A stretch of DNA of 46,060 nucleotides from Sphingomonas sp. GTDB lineage: Bacteria; Pseudomonadota; Alphaproteobacteria; Sphingomonadales; Sphingomonadaceae. Positions 34,326 through 44,582 of this stretch are shown here, piece by piece. Numbering within the stretch: the first letter of the stretch is position 1; each line of letters opens with the position of its first letter. The translations under genes were made by a program, and so were the position numbers. A model generated the notes under the pieces. That model made no database searches. It worked only from the letters and a program-made list of their open reading frames with translations, and had not been told where the DNA came from. The stretch lies in assembly GCA_013001055.1 (NCBI GenBank), contig JABDNH010000022.1, positions 1 through 46,060 on the forward strand. Reading direction: 5' to 3'.

Positions 34326-35720
34326 CTATCGGCGTGCCAGATAGTCGCGTGCGGCCTTGATCTGCATCCGGACCTGATCCGGCGCAGTACCACCGAAACT
34401 GTCGCGACTGGCGACCGAGCTTTCGACACCGAGCGCCTTCAATGCTGCCTCGTCTAGGCGTCCGTCGATCGCCTTCAGGTCGCCAATCGACAGATCTTCC
34501 AGCGTCAGGCTCCTGGCCTCTGCCGCCGCCACAACGGCGCCGGCGATGTGATGGGCTTCGCGGAAGGGGACGTCCTGTTCGCGGACCAGCCAGTCGGCAA
34601 GGTCGGTTGCCGTCGCATGACCGGCGCGCGCCGCCGCCAGCATCGCCCCAGGGACGAACTCCAGATCGGCCACCATGCCGCCCATGGCTTCAAGGCACAG
34701 CGTCAACAGCTCGCGCGCTTCGAACAGCGGTGGTTTGTCGTTTTGCAGGTCCTTGGCATAGGCCAGCGGCAAGCCTTTGAGCATCGTCGCCATCGACACC
34801 AGCGTACCGAGGATGCGCCCCGAGTGGCCGCGAACCAATTCGGCGGCGTCGGGGTTGCGCTTTTGCGGCATGATCGAGCTCCCCGTCGACCAGGCGTCGG
34901 GCAGCTTGACAAAGCCATAGGGTTGGCTTGCCCAGATGACGATCTCTTCGGCAAGGCGCGATAGATGCAGCGCGCATGCCGATGCGGCCATCAGGTAATC
35001 GAGTGCAAAATCGCGGTCGCTGACGGCGTCGATCGAATTGCGCGCCGGACCATCGAACCCAAGCGCCGATGCCGTTGCATCGCGATCGATAGGGTAGGAT
35101 GTGCCCGCAAGCGCTGCTGCACCCAGCGGGCACAGGTTCATACGTTTGCGCGCATCAGCAAAACGCGACCGATCGCGCGCGGCCATTTCGAAATAAGCGA
35201 GCAGGTGATGGCCAAGCGTCACCGGCTGCCCCGATTGGAGATGCGTGAAGCCCGGCATAATTGTGCCGGCATGTGCTTCGGCGCGATTGACCAGCGCTTC
35301 CTGAAAGCTCGCCAGCTGCGCGTCGGCTTCATCGCAGGCGTCGCGCACGAACAGGCGAAAATCGGTTGCGACCTGGTCATTGCGCGAACGCGCGGTGTGC
35401 AGCCGTCCCGCATCGGGCCCGATCAATTCGGTCAGGCGCGCCTCGACGTGCATGTGGATATCTTCGAGCGAGGGGTCTTCGCTGATTCCGTCGCGCGCAT
35501 ATTCGGCAGCGATCCGGTCAAGCCCGTCAGCGATCCTTTGCGCTGCTTCGTCCTCGATGATGCCTTGCTTGGCCAGCATCGCGACATGCGCCTTGCTCGC
35601 CGCAATGTCCTGCCGCCACAGATGCTTGTCGAAAGAGATGGACGCGTTGATCGTTTGCATCACCTTGTGCGCGGCGCTCTTGAAGCGGCCGCCCCACATC
35701 TTGTTGGCGTCCTCGCTCAT
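34326..35720 (-). CDS. argH: Argininosuccinate lyase
   Basis: ArgH splits argininosuccinate into arginine and fumarate, the last step of arginine synthesis. The 464 residues carry the lyase signature [11 protein letters not shown] (280-290) with the catalytic serine loop, and His160 in [19 protein letters not shown] near the start and [16 protein letters not shown] (108-123) are also diagnostic. Its ATG overlaps the argG stop as ATGA, so argG and argH are translationally coupled. Confidence 0.96.
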   Translation of the reverse strand: MSEDANKMWGGRFKSAAHKVMQTINASISFDKHLWRQDIAASKAHVAMLAKQGIIEDEAAQRIADGLDRIAAEYARDGISEDPSLEDIHMHVEARLTELIGPDAGRLHTARSRNDQVATDFRLFVRDACDEADAQLASFQEALVNRAEAHAGTIMPGFTHLQSGQPVTLGHHLLAYFEMAARDRSRFADARKRMNLCPLGAAALAGTSYPIDRDATASALGFDGPARNSIDAVSDRDFALDYLMAASACALHLSRLAEEIVIWASQPYGFVKLPDAWSTGSSIMPQKRNPDAAELVRGHSGRILGTLVSMATMLKGLPLAYAKDLQNDKPPLFEARELLTLCLEAMGGMVADLEFVPGAMLAAARAGHATATDLADWLVREQDVPFREAHHIAGAVVAAAEARSLTLEDLSIGDLKAIDGRLDEAALKALGVESSVASRDSFGGTAPDQVRMQIKAARDYLARR

Positions 35721-36943
35721 GTCAGCTTGGCCCGCTGCTTAGCCAACGTGCGCAGGCGAAGCGCGCGCAACTTGATGAAGCCCTCGGCGTCTTTCTGGTC
35801 ATAGTCGCTTTGGCCTTCCTCGAAGGTGACGAGGTCTTCGTCATAGAGCGAATAAGGGCTCTTGCGGCCGATCACCGTGGCATTGCCCTTGTAAAATTTC
35901 ATCGTCACCTCGCCGGTCACCGCGCGCTGGCTGGCATCGATCGCGGCCTGCAGCATTTCGCGTTCTGGCGCAAACCAGAGGCCGTCATAGACCAGCCTGG
36001 CATAGCGCGGCATCAGCTCGTCTTTCAAATGCATCGCGCCCGCATCGAGCGTGAGCGATTCCATGCCCCGGCGTGCCGCCAGAAGCACGGTGCCGCCCGG
36101 CGTTTCGTAGATCCCGCGCGACTTCATGCCGACCTGCCGGTTCTCGACGATGTCGAGGCGGCCGATCCCGTTCGAGCCGCCTAGCTCGTTCAATCTGGTA
36201 AGCAGCGTCGCGGGGCTCAAATCTTCGCCGTCGATCGAGACGGGATCGCCGGCCTCGAACCCGATCCTGACGATGGTCGGTGTGTCCGGTGCGTCTTCGG
36301 GCGAGACGGTGCGCTGGAAGACATGGTCGGGCGCATCGACATCGGGATCTTCCAGCACGCGGCCCTCGGACGAGCTGTGCAGCAGGTTCGCATCGATCGA
36401 GAAGGGTGCTTCGCCGCGCTTGTCTCTGGTGATGGGAATTTGGTTGGCTTGCGCAAAGTCGATCAGGTCGCTGCGCGAGGCAAATTCCCAGTCGCGCCAC
36501 GGGGCAATCACATGGATGTCGGGCTCCAGCGCATAATAGCCGAGCTCGAAGCGGACCTGATCGTTGCCCTTGCCGGTCGCCCCATGACAGACCGCGTCGG
36601 CACCGACCTTGCGCGCGATGTCGACCTGCCACTTGCTGATCAGCGGACGCGCGATCGACGTGCCGAGGAGATAATGCCCTTCGTAGAGCGCATTGGCGCG
36701 AAACATCGGGAACACGAAGTCTCGGACGAATTCCTCGCGCAGGTCCTCGATGAAGATATTCTCGGGCGCGATGCCGAGTAATTCTGCCTTGCGGCGCGCA
36801 TCCTCAACCTCGCCGCCTTGGCCCAGATCGGCGGTGAAGGTGACGACTTCCGCGCCATATTCCGTCTGCAGCCATTTTAGCATGATCGAAGTGTCGAGCC
36901 CGCCCGAGTACGCGAGCACGATCTTCTTGGGGGTCTTGGTCAT
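35717..36943 (-). CDS. argG: Argininosuccinate synthase
   Basis: ArgG joins citrulline and aspartate using ATP. The 408-residue protein starts [19 protein letters not shown], where AYSGGLDTS (11-19) is the PP-loop nucleotide site; [19 protein letters not shown] and [20 protein letters not shown] follow. ATG 36943 is chosen. The open frame runs on for some 77 codons upstream, but that part reads through the tRNA-Phe gene and is not protein. The next gene in the operon is argH. Confidence 0.96.
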   Translation of the reverse strand: MTKTPKKIVLAYSGGLDTSIMLKWLQTEYGAEVVTFTADLGQGGEVEDARRKAELLGIAPENIFIEDLREEFVRDFVFPMFRANALYEGHYLLGTSIARPLISKWQVDIARKVGADAVCHGATGKGNDQVRFELGYYALEPDIHVIAPWRDWEFASRSDLIDFAQANQIPITRDKRGEAPFSIDANLLHSSSEGRVLEDPDVDAPDHVFQRTVSPEDAPDTPTIVRIGFEAGDPVSIDGEDLSPATLLTRLNELGGSNGIGRLDIVENRQVGMKSRGIYETPGGTVLLAARRGMESLTLDAGAMHLKDELMPRYARLVYDGLWFAPEREMLQAAIDASQRAVTGEVTMKFYKGNATVIGRKSPYSLYDEDLVTFEEGQSDYDQKDAEGFIKLRALRLRTLAKQRAKLT

Positions 36944-37113
36944 CTTGTGTCCATCAGGCCAGCATGCGCGCCGGATTCGATGATGACGCGCGTTTCCTAG
37001 CGTCCGCTTGTGCAGAAGATCGCGAGAAAACCCAAGAATATTGCGAAAGCGATTATTGTTCGCGCGCCAGCATCCGTCCGCCAGCGATACAGCAGTGTGA
37101 TGATGCAAGGAGG

Positions 37114-37189
37114 TGGTGCCTAGGGACGGGATCGAACCGCCGACACTGCGATTTTCAGTCGCATGCTCTACCAACTGAGCTACCTAGGC
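37114..37189 (-). tRNA. tRNA-Phe (GAA anticodon)
   Basis: The minus strand folds as a cloverleaf: acceptor GCCTAGG pairs with CCTAGGC, D arm GCTCAGTTGGTAGAGC, anticodon loop CTGAAAA (anticodon GAA), T loop GGTTCGATCC. The CCA end is encoded (37116-37114). It lies between yacG and argG on the same strand. No integrase or duplicated 3' end is visible near it. Confidence 0.97.
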
Positions 37190-37233
37190 GCGCAGGCGTC
37201 CGCAATGGATTGCGGCTTTAGCGAGGGCGCCGT

Positions 37234-37416
37234 CTAGCCGCCCTCGCTTTCGCTGTCCACCCCTGTTTGCGAGACTTGCGGGCCCGGAATGCGGTAGCCA
37301 TCGCCAAGCCAGTTCAAGAGGTCACGATCCTTGCAACCGCGGCTGCAGAAGGGGCGATAATCTTTCTGGATCGGCTTGCCGCAAACGGGGCAATTACTGT
37401 CAGCTTTTTTGGGCAT
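37234..37416 (-). CDS. yacG: DNA gyrase inhibitor YacG-type zinc-finger protein
   Basis: A 60-residue zinc ribbon protein. Cys9, Cys12, Cys24 and Cys28 (CPVCGKPI, FCSRGC) form the metal site; RDLLNWLGDGYRIPG is the family tail. YacG of E. coli inhibits gyrase. ATG 37416 is chosen because it gives the usual MPKKxxxxCPVC start. It overlaps the RNase E/G gene by 17 bases and lies just before tRNA-Phe. Confidence 0.92.
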   Translation of the reverse strand: MPKKADSNCPVCGKPIQKDYRPFCSRGCKDRDLLNWLGDGYRIPGPQVSQTGVDSESEGG

Positions 37417-38308
37417 AGGCGCCTGACATGGCAAGCGTGGGATCGGCGTTCAAGGTGACCATGCCGCCGACCTTCTTTGCGAGACGCTCCTTCCAATCGG
37501 CACGGATCGCCGCGACGACGGCAGGGTGTGCGACCAATGTGACAGACCCGACTTCCTTTTCCGACCGGCGCAACAGAGCGCGCGCCTCGAAGGTGGCGCG
37601 GTCCTGCGCCAGTTCGATCAACGAGGCGCGGGTGCGGGGGCGCACGATCTGGACGAGGCCGAAACCGTTCATCGCGGTGCGCTCGAACGGTTTTTCCAGA
37701 TAGTTGTCGATGATCTCGCCGATCTGCTGGCGCTCCGCCTTGCCTTCGATGGTGGGAAAATCGATGACGATCGAGCCGCCAATGTCGAGACGGCGGATCG
37801 CACGAGCGATGGCCCAGGCGGCCATCTGCGCCAGCTTGTCGGGAACGAGCCAGCCATCGACATCGACGACGGTCATTGCCGCCGTGGTCTCAATCCGCAG
37901 TTCCCCTCCGTCGAATGCGACGATGCCGCTGCGGGCTTCCTCGAGGAGATCGTCCCATCGCTCGATCGTGCCCGCGCGACCATCGGCAAGAGGCGGTGCG
38001 GTACGCGCTGGCTCGTCGCTTTGCCTGGCGAGCGGACGCTTCCAACTTTCGCTGCCCGACTGCTCGCGCACGACCTCGATACGAATCGCGGCACCTTCGC
38101 TGATCCCGGTGGCACCGCGTGGCAAGAGAAACTCCTGGCCTTCGGCTTCGACCACCACGCGCGGGGCGATGGCCTTCAGTTTGGCATCAAAGATGGTGCC
38201 GCTTACGATGATCCCGTCGCGGCGTATGCGGGCCTCGATGATCTCGTCGTTTTCGACCAGCGCGGCGCGGGTTTCGCCAATGCCTTCCTCGATAATCCAC
38301 TCAGGCAA
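37400..38308 (-). CDS. Short RNase E/G family ribonuclease
   Basis: A 302-residue member of the RNase E/G family, much shorter than E. coli RNase G (489). It keeps the family start PEWIIEEGIGETRAALVE, an S1-like beta region (to about 80) and the DNase-I-like catalytic part with Asp149/Asp151 (VVDVDGW) and Asp183 (IVIDFPTIEGKAERQQI). I see no cysteine, so the zinc-link (CPxCxG) that joins RNase E dimers is absent. The start is TTG 38308, supported by homology at the N-terminus and by an 8-base overlap with maf; no ribosome site is clear. It is followed by yacG. Confidence 0.85.
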   Translation of the reverse strand: MPEWIIEEGIGETRAALVENDEIIEARIRRDGIIVSGTIFDAKLKAIAPRVVVEAEGQEFLLPRGATGISEGAAIRIEVVREQSGSESWKRPLARQSDEPARTAPPLADGRAGTIERWDDLLEEARSGIVAFDGGELRIETTAAMTVVDVDGWLVPDKLAQMAAWAIARAIRRLDIGGSIVIDFPTIEGKAERQQIGEIIDNYLEKPFERTAMNGFGLVQIVRPRTRASLIELAQDRATFEARALLRRSEKEVGSVTLVAHPAVVAAIRADWKERLAKKVGGMVTLNADPTLAMSGAYAQKS

Positions 38309-38873
38309 GAGGATAGCCCGCGGCTTTCAGCATGTTGCGGGTCTCGCCAAGCGGCAAGCCGACGACATTGGAATAGCTGCCCGAGATATGGCGGACATAG
38401 ACTTCGCCGTAGCCCTGCAGCGCATAACCGCCGGCCTTGCCTTTCCACTCGCCGTGCGCGGCGTAAAAGTCGATCTCGTCGGGCGACAGACGCTTCATCG
38501 CGATCATCGTTTCCACGAGACGCGAGCGTATCTGGCCTTGCGGATCAATTACCGCGACGCCGGTTAGCACCTTGTGGCGGCGTCCCGAAAGGAGCGCCAT
38601 GCAGTCGCGCAGCGTCGCTTCGTCTTCTACCTTGGGCAGGATGCGCCGTCCGACCGCGACCACGGTGTCGGCGGCAAGGATGATGGCGCCTTCGTGTCTT
38701 GGCGCTATCGCCTGCGCCTTTTCCTCTGCCAGCCGGACAGCGTGCGGACGCGGCGTTTCGCCAGGCTTGGGGTCCTCGTCAATCTCGGCCGGATCGATGA
38801 CATCAGGCGTCACGCCGATACGCGCGAGCAGGTCGCGGCGGCGCGGGCTCGCCGAGGCGAGGACGAGTTTCAC
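38301..38873 (-). CDS. Maf-like nucleoside triphosphate pyrophosphatase
   Basis: Maf proteins hydrolyse non-canonical or modified nucleoside triphosphates and can inhibit septation. The 190-residue protein has the N-terminal signature MKLVLASASPRRRDLLARIG, the catalytic AADTVVAVG and LSGRRHKVLTGV. The start is GTG 38873, five bases from the infA stop. Its stop overlaps the RNase gene. The specificity subfamily (YhdE or YceF type) is not decided. Confidence 0.92.
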   Translation of the reverse strand: MKLVLASASPRRRDLLARIGVTPDVIDPAEIDEDPKPGETPRPHAVRLAEEKAQAIAPRHEGAIILAADTVVAVGRRILPKVEDEATLRDCMALLSGRRHKVLTGVAVIDPQGQIRSRLVETMIAMKRLSPDEIDFYAAHGEWKGKAGGYALQGYGEVYVRHISGSYSNVVGLPLGETRNMLKAAGYPLA

Positions 38874-38877
38874 GCTC

Positions 38878-39096
38878 TTACTTGAAGCGATAGGTGATAC
38901 GACCCTTGGTGAGGTCGTACGGGGTCAGTTCGACGAGCACTTCGTCGCCGGTCAGCACGCGGATGCGGTTCTTGCGCATCTTTCCTGCCGTGTGTCCGAG
39001 GATCTCGTGGCCATTCTCCAGCTCGACGCGGAACATCGCGTTGGGCAGCAGCTCGACCACCCGTCCCCGCATCTCGAGAAGTTCTTCTTTGGCCAT
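38878..39096 (-). CDS. infA: Translation initiation factor IF-1
   Basis: IF-1 binds the ribosomal A site during initiation. The 72-residue protein is a single OB-fold ([20 protein letters not shown], then [20 protein letters not shown]), full length for the family. ATG 39096 has AAGGA six to ten bases upstream; a two-codon longer start (39102) is unlikely. It heads the infA-maf-RNase-yacG-tRNA-Phe cluster. Confidence 0.96.
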   Translation of the reverse strand: MAKEELLEMRGRVVELLPNAMFRVELENGHEILGHTAGKMRKNRIRVLTGDEVLVELTPYDLTKGRITYRFK

Positions 39097-39178
39097 GAAC
39101 ATCCTTTTCGCGGTTATTGAGTGTGGACAGCCCCTTAGGGGAAGTGCGCGCTCAAGCCAAGTATCCGCGTCGTGCGCG

Positions 39179-41158
39179 TCAGACCGGGTTGTGTTCGGCG
39201 AAAAAGGCCTCGAGCCGTTTGAGCCAATCGATCATTTCGTCATGGTCGGTTGGTCCGTGGTGCGACTTTTTGTAGAATACCGATTCCACGTCGATGCCGG
39301 CTTCTTTCATTGCGTCGACCATTTCCAAGCTCTGCTCGGGCGGCACGTTACGATCACGATTGCCGTGGCCGATCAGGAGAGGCACCGAAAGCTTATCGAC
39401 ATGATAGAGCGGCGAGATTGCGCGCAGCGCTTCCTTGTCTGCATCGATCCCGCCTACTTTCTCTTTCCATGAATGATAATAGCGTTTGGCCGAAAACACG
39501 CCCTTGTCGTATTTAAGCATGGCGCGCACGTCACTGATGCCGGCCATGCTGACGGCACATCGATAGCGCTCGGGATTGCGAACCGCTCCCCACAAGGCGG
39601 CATAGCCGCCATAGCTGATACCGTAGATGCACACGCGATCCGGATCGATCGTGCCGCGACTGGCGAGCCAATCGATGCCGTCGTCGAGATCGTCCTGCAT
39701 CTTGTATCCCCATTGACCATAGCCCGCCTCGACGAACGCGAGGCCGCGGCCAGTGGTGCCGCGAAACTGGGGTTGCAGCACTGCATAGCCCCGGCTTGCG
39801 AGGAACTGAACCTGCGGATCATAGACCCACTCGTCCCGCGCAAACGGGCCACCATGGGGCATGAGAATGAGGGGCAGGCCTTTGGCGCTCTCCTTCCCGG
39901 GCGGGAGGGTCAGGTACGCCGGAATCTCAAGCCCGTCGCGGGCTTTATAGGAGACGCGTCCGACCGGGGCGAGCGTATCTTGCGGGATCGCAGGATAAGG
40001 CGTGCCGACGATGTGCATGCGCCCAGCACGACGATCAAACAGGTAGAACAGCCCGGGATCGTCGGCCCGGCGTGAATGTATGAGGACCTTTAGCCGATGG
40101 CGGGTCCAGCTGAGGACCTCATTGTCGTTATGAGGGAATGCGGCGTCGACGCGCTCCTGCAGTTTGGAAAAATCCTCGTCAAACCAGTGCGTGCGCCAGC
40201 GGTCGTCATGATAGCGCGCGCCAATCAGCTTCCCGGTTTCCCAGTCGACCAGCAGCTCGTCGACATCGCCGTTGGGATTGGCGAACAGGCGTTCGGCAGG
40301 CTCTACCGCCTCGAGGTCGAAACGATAGACCGCGAAACGACCATCATCATGGTTGCTGATGATTGCGGCTTCCTGCGAGAGCGGGCTGTAATAGACCTCG
40401 TCAATCTGTTCGATCTCGTCCTTCTCGAATTTCCCCTTGATCTTGACGAGGTCCTGACCCGGCCTGTCGCGCTTGTAGAGCGTGAATTTGCGTCCATCGA
40501 TAGCGAGGCCGCCGCGCACCACGCCTTTCTCGTCGACGAACCATTGCCACACGCCGCGCTTCGGCTTCTGGATGCGTACGCCTTCACCCGTCTCCAGATT
40601 GACGCGACGCACCGACATATATTCGTCGACATCGTATTGGGTCGCCACCATGGCCCAGCGGCCATACGGCTCGACATAGAGGATGCCGCCGCCGCTGAAC
40701 CCGTCGGCATCTTCGTCGACCATCTTCGTGTCGCCGGTCTCGGTATCGACAACCATCAGCCGCGTCGTCGCCACCATCCGGAAAAAGGCGAAAGTGCGGC
40801 TGCGCACCTGCACCAACAGACGCTCTTCATTCGCCCAACGCACTTCCGCGATCCCGTAATTGCCCAAGTTCACGCGGCGCAGCGGCGTGTAAGGATCTTC
40901 CGGGTCGGCGATCACGATCATCGTGTCGTCGCCGTCTTCTTGGATGTAGGAAAGGCGCGTGCCTTCAGGGGAGATGCGGATGCCCGACATGAAGGGCTTG
41001 CTGGCGTAATGCTCGGCGGCAAGCAGCCCGTTTTCATCGGGGGAAACGAGTGCAGTTTCCTGCGCGTCGACCTCAGTTGCGTCGGTTTCCTGCAATGCCA
41101 GCGACGGCGCGGCAGCCATCGCCGCCAACCAAAGCGAGGTCAATACTACGCGAACCAT
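39179..41158 (-). CDS. Exported S9-family prolyl oligopeptidase-like peptidase
   Basis: A 659-residue alpha/beta-hydrolase peptidase with a signal peptide ([20 protein letters not shown]), so periplasmic or secreted. A beta-propeller-like region (about 40-400) precedes the catalytic domain. The triad is visible: Ser515 in YGISYGGYA, Asp602 in GNRDRNVPP and His633/634 in [11 protein letters not shown]. It probably cleaves short peptides. ATG 41158 is chosen since the signal peptide begins there; the longer frame to 41227 includes the hppA terminator. Confidence 0.9.
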   Translation of the reverse strand: MVRVVLTSLWLAAMAAAPSLALQETDATEVDAQETALVSPDENGLLAAEHYASKPFMSGIRISPEGTRLSYIQEDGDDTMIVIADPEDPYTPLRRVNLGNYGIAEVRWANEERLLVQVRSRTFAFFRMVATTRLMVVDTETGDTKMVDEDADGFSGGGILYVEPYGRWAMVATQYDVDEYMSVRRVNLETGEGVRIQKPKRGVWQWFVDEKGVVRGGLAIDGRKFTLYKRDRPGQDLVKIKGKFEKDEIEQIDEVYYSPLSQEAAIISNHDDGRFAVYRFDLEAVEPAERLFANPNGDVDELLVDWETGKLIGARYHDDRWRTHWFDEDFSKLQERVDAAFPHNDNEVLSWTRHRLKVLIHSRRADDPGLFYLFDRRAGRMHIVGTPYPAIPQDTLAPVGRVSYKARDGLEIPAYLTLPPGKESAKGLPLILMPHGGPFARDEWVYDPQVQFLASRGYAVLQPQFRGTTGRGLAFVEAGYGQWGYKMQDDLDDGIDWLASRGTIDPDRVCIYGISYGGYAALWGAVRNPERYRCAVSMAGISDVRAMLKYDKGVFSAKRYYHSWKEKVGGIDADKEALRAISPLYHVDKLSVPLLIGHGNRDRNVPPEQSLEMVDAMKEAGIDVESVFYKKSHHGPTDHDEMIDWLKRLEAFFAEHNPV

Positions 41159-41208
41159 AAAATGCCCCCGAAACGCAAAAACTACTTCGAGCAAAACGTA
41201 GCCTAACG

Positions 41209-41242
41209 AAAAAGGCCCCGCCGACAAGGGTCGGCGAGGCCT
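41209..41242 (-). terminator. Intrinsic terminator of hppA
   Basis: On the minus strand AGGCCTCGCCGAC pairs with GTCGGCGGGGCCT (41242-41213) with one mismatch and a 4-base loop, followed by five T (41213-41209). It lies just after the hppA stop. Confidence 0.85.
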
Positions 41243-41264
41243 CGTTTGGTTGGTGCGAAGATCT

Positions 41265-43385
41265 TTAGATCAGGCCGTGGCCCGTCCCCGCGAGTGCTGC
41301 GAGCAGCAGGATCGCGACGATGTTGGTGATCTTGATCATCGGGTTCACGGCGGGGCCGGCGGTGTCTTTGTAGGGATCGCCGACCGTGTCACCGGTCACC
41401 GCGGCCTTGTGGGCTTCACTGCCCTTGCCGCCATGATTGCCGTCTTCGATATACTTCTTGGCGTTGTCCCAAGCGCCGCCACCCGAGGTCATCGAGAGCG
41501 CGACGAAGAGACCCGACACGATCACACCGAGCAGCAGGGCGCCGAGCGCGGCAAAGCCGTTCTCCTGGCCTGCGACCGCAGTGATCACGAAGTAAACCAC
41601 GACCGGCGCGAGCACCGGCAGCAGCGAGGGAACGATCATTTCCTTGATCGCCGCCTTGGTCACGAGGTCCACCGTCTTGGCGTAATCGGGACGCTCCGAA
41701 CCATCCATGATGCCCGGCTTTTCCTTGAACTGTTGGCGGACGTCGACGACGACGTCACCGGCAGCGCGGCCAACTGCGGTCATGCCCATCGCGCCGAACA
41801 GGTACGGCAACAATGCGCCCAAGAGCAGACCGACGATCACGTACGGGTTCTCAAGGCTGAAATCGACGGTCACGTCGGGGAAGTATTTGCGCAGATCGGT
41901 GGTGTAGGCCGCAAATAGCACGAGTGCTGCAAGCGCCGCCGAACCGATGGCATATCCCTTGGTGACAGCCTTGGTGGTGTTGCCCACCGCGTCAAGAAGA
42001 TCGGTCTTTTCGCGCACGCTTTCGTCGAGACCGGCCATTTCGGCAATGCCGCCGGCATTGTCCGTAACGGGGCCGTAGGCGTCGAGCGCGACCACCATAC
42101 CAGCCATCGAGAGCATCGCGGTGGCGGCATAGGCAAGGCCCATGAGACCGGCGAGCTGGAAGGCGATGACGATTGCAATGGTGAACAAGAGCGTGGGAAG
42201 CGCGGTGGCTTCGAGGCTGATAGCCAGCCCCTGGATCACGTTGGTGCCGTGACCGGTTTCCGACGCCTTGGCGATGGATTTCACCGGGCGGTAATTGGTG
42301 CCGGTGTAGTACTCGGTGATGTAGATGATGATGCCGGTAACGGCGAGTCCGACCATCGAGCACCAGAACAGGTCCATGCCGGTAAAGGTGGCAAGATCGC
42401 CGCCGCCCATTTCAGCGTTCATGCTACCCAGCGCATAATCGATCGCGAACCAGATCAGCGGTATGGCGAGCACGGCCGAGACGATGAAGCCCTTGTACAT
42501 GGCAGCCATCACGTTGGTGCTGCCGGCGCCGAGCTTCACGAAGTAGGTGCCGATGACCGAGGTGATGATGCAGGCGCCGCCGATCAGCAGCGGAAGTGCC
42601 ATCAGCGGCACGAGCAGGTCGCCGACGATACCGCCAAGCAGCAGTGCGGTCAGCACCATGGTGATGCCGACAGTCACGACATAGGTTTCGAACAGGTCGG
42701 CAGCCATCCCGGCGCAATCGCCCACATTGTCGCCGACATTATCGGCGATCACGGCGGGGTTGCGCGGATCGTCTTCGGGGATGCCCGCTTCCACCTTGCC
42801 GACAAGGTCGGCGCCAACGTCAGCGGCCTTGGTGAAGATGCCGCCGCCAAGACGCGCGAAGATCGACACCAGCGAAGCGCCCAGCGCGAGCGCGGTGATG
42901 CCGATGACGACGACGTCTGCATCGGCAGCCATGCCGGCAGGACCGATCAGGTAAGCGAAGAAGCCTGCGACGGCGAGGAGCGCGAGGCCGACCACGAGAA
43001 GGCCGGTAATCGCGCCCGAACGGAATGCCATGGTGAGGCCTTCCTGCAAGCCCGTACGGGCCGCTTCAGCCGTACGCACATTGGCGCCGACCGAAACGTT
43101 CATGCCAATGAAGCCGGCCACGCCTGAAAGCACTGCGCCAATGACGAAGCCCGCTGCGGCAACCCAGCCGAGGAGCAATGTCACGACAATTGCGACGGCG
43201 ACGCCGACGACGGTGATGGCGGTGTACTGACGCTTCAGGTAGGCCTTTGCGCCTTCCTGGATGGCGCCGGCCACTTCGATCATGCGTTCATTGCCAGCCG
43301 GTGCACCCAGCACCTGGCGGCTCGTGATGATGCCATACAGTACTGCAAGGATACCGCAGGCAATCGCGATCATTAACAGGTTCAT
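41265..43385 (-). CDS. hppA: Membrane-bound proton-translocating pyrophosphatase
   Basis: H+-PPase couples pyrophosphate hydrolysis to proton export. The 706-residue protein has about 16 membrane helices and the catalytic loop [20 protein letters not shown] followed by [24 protein letters not shown] at 468-473 carries Lys472, the residue that marks potassium-independent enzymes (Ala in potassium-dependent ones). [20 protein letters not shown] closes the sequence. ATG 43385 is the start of the first helix. thiL lies upstream on the same strand, with a gap of about 160 bases. Confidence 0.96.
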   Translation of the reverse strand: MNLLMIAIACGILAVLYGIITSRQVLGAPAGNERMIEVAGAIQEGAKAYLKRQYTAITVVGVAVAIVVTLLLGWVAAAGFVIGAVLSGVAGFIGMNVSVGANVRTAEAARTGLQEGLTMAFRSGAITGLLVVGLALLAVAGFFAYLIGPAGMAADADVVVIGITALALGASLVSIFARLGGGIFTKAADVGADLVGKVEAGIPEDDPRNPAVIADNVGDNVGDCAGMAADLFETYVVTVGITMVLTALLLGGIVGDLLVPLMALPLLIGGACIITSVIGTYFVKLGAGSTNVMAAMYKGFIVSAVLAIPLIWFAIDYALGSMNAEMGGGDLATFTGMDLFWCSMVGLAVTGIIIYITEYYTGTNYRPVKSIAKASETGHGTNVIQGLAISLEATALPTLLFTIAIVIAFQLAGLMGLAYAATAMLSMAGMVVALDAYGPVTDNAGGIAEMAGLDESVREKTDLLDAVGNTTKAVTKGYAIGSAALAALVLFAAYTTDLRKYFPDVTVDFSLENPYVIVGLLLGALLPYLFGAMGMTAVGRAAGDVVVDVRQQFKEKPGIMDGSERPDYAKTVDLVTKAAIKEMIVPSLLPVLAPVVVYFVITAVAGQENGFAALGALLLGVIVSGLFVALSMTSGGGAWDNAKKYIEDGNHGGKGSEAHKAAVTGDTVGDPYKDTAGPAVNPMIKITNIVAILLLAALAGTGHGLI

Positions 43386-43453
43386 GTATTCCCCCAGATA
43401 TAAAGAGGACGTCCGAACGGACGCCACGCAGGGGGTGTTGTAACGGCTGATGG

Positions 43454-43479
43454 GCGCTTGGCAAGCGCTTCAAAGCGCT
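43454..43479 (-). terminator. Two alternative hairpins upstream of hppA
   Basis: GCGCTTG/CAAGCGC (43454-43468) and AGCGCTT/AAGCGCT (43464-43479) are two perfect 7-base stems that share five bases, so only one can form at a time. They lie just after the microprotein/thiL end in the direction of transcription. There is no U run; weak terminator or leader control is possible. Confidence 0.3.
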
Positions 43480-43492
43480 CGATTAATGGGGG

Positions 43493-43585
43493 TCAGCCAA
43501 AGAGCAGGAGCGCGCAACCCATGCCGCTCGCCAGACCGGCGAGGCTAAGCGCTATCTGGCGCGGGTGAGGCAGGGCGATGTTCAT
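43493..43585 (-). CDS. Possible 30-residue membrane microprotein overlapping thiL
   Basis: ATG 43585 opens a 30-residue frame inside the 3' end of thiL and stops at 43493. The product is MNIALPHPRQ, then a single hydrophobic helix (IALSLAGLASGMGCALLLFG) up to the C-terminus. GGAG lies about 11 bases upstream. A helix with GxxxG-like small residues is what real membrane microproteins look like, but no other evidence supports expression. Confidence 0.35.
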   Translation of the reverse strand: MNIALPHPRQIALSLAGLASGMGCALLLFG

Positions 43586-44522
43586 GTCCCAAATGCTCCG
43601 GCAGCGGGACATGGTGGCCATCATGAACGAGGGCCAATCCCTCGCCATCGGCCAACGTCCCGACGCGGCTGAAGATCGTTCCGGGAGGTAAAGATTTGCT
43701 TAACTTTCGGGCTTTTCCGGGAGGAAGCGCGGCAAGCAGCGCATAATCGTCACCGCCCGTTGCAGCGAACAAGCGCGCCTTGCGGCCTTTGCCCCGAACC
43801 TTGGTAAACGCCGCGCTGAGTGGGAGGCAGGCGAGGTCGATGTTGGCGCGGCACAAGCTGGCCATGGCAAGGCGCGTGGCATCGAGCAGCAGGCCATCGG
43901 ACACGTCCATCATGGCGTGGGCATGTGGAGCAATGGCCTTTCCGGCTGCAAGCTGGGGTACCGGGCGGCGATAGATATCGACCAGGGCGCCGGCGGCTTG
44001 CGCGTCCTTGGCAAGCTGCGCCAGTCCGGCCATCGAATCGCCTAGAGTGCCCACGACCCACAGTTCATCGCCGGGCAATCCGCCGTCTCGGGTGGGGACA
44101 TTCTCCGCAGCCTCGCCGATCGCGGTCAGGCCGAGCACGCGGGGGGCACCCGCGGGCAGTGCAATCGTATCCCCGCCGATCAGCGGCATGCCGTAAGTTT
44201 CGCAGGCCGCGTCCAATCCGGTGAGAAAGCGGTCCTCCCACTCGCCATCAGCCATGCCCTCGGTTGGCGGGGCCATGGTGAGCGATAGCAGCGCGCCCAC
44301 CGGTTGGGCGCCCTTGGCAGCAAGATCGGACAGGTTCACCGCGGCAAGCTTCCAGCCGACGCTCTCGGGCGGATCGTCGGTGCGATAGTGCACGCCCTCG
44401 GCGATCGTATCGTGCGTCAGGATCTTCCCATCGAGATGCGCCGTATCGTCGGTCAGCCCGTGCGCTGCCGGATGCCGCGCCATCGCGGCAAGACGGGCGA
44501 TCATCTTGATCTCGCTGTTCAT
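43545..44522 (-). CDS. thiL: Thiamine-monophosphate kinase
   Basis: ThiL phosphorylates thiamine monophosphate to the active diphosphate. The 325-residue protein belongs to the PurM/AIR-synthase fold: GLTDDTAHLDGK near the start binds Mg-ATP, followed by GVHYRTDDPPESVGWKLAAV, LPLIGGDTI-like MPLIGGDTIALP, and MMDVSDGLLLDATRLA. ATG 44522 is chosen since MNSEIKMIARLA fits the family start; ATG 44504 is possible. The longer frame to 44702 runs through the opposite small gene. It is between nusB and hppA on the same strand. Confidence 0.93.
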   Translation of the reverse strand: MNSEIKMIARLAAMARHPAAHGLTDDTAHLDGKILTHDTIAEGVHYRTDDPPESVGWKLAAVNLSDLAAKGAQPVGALLSLTMAPPTEGMADGEWEDRFLTGLDAACETYGMPLIGGDTIALPAGAPRVLGLTAIGEAAENVPTRDGGLPGDELWVVGTLGDSMAGLAQLAKDAQAAGALVDIYRRPVPQLAAGKAIAPHAHAMMDVSDGLLLDATRLAMASLCRANIDLACLPLSAAFTKVRGKGRKARLFAATGGDDYALLAALPPGKARKLSKSLPPGTIFSRVGTLADGEGLALVHDGHHVPLPEHLGHEHRPASPAPDSA

Positions 44523-44582
44523 GACTTGGCAGGGCAGGGTGTCTGGGGCATCGTCAGCGTTCTTCGCACGGAGAGGGACGAT

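Noticed and set aside
36944-37174. N-terminal extension of argG
   Set aside because: The sequence [16 protein letters not shown] is the translated tRNA-Phe gene, a common artefact.
37114-37189. tRNA-Phe as an attachment site of an integrated element
   Set aside because: No integrase, no direct repeat of the tRNA 3' end and no foreign-looking genes next to it; both sides are housekeeping clusters.
40097-41206. 369-residue plus-strand open frame
   Set aside because: Antisense to the S9 peptidase and extending over the hppA terminator.
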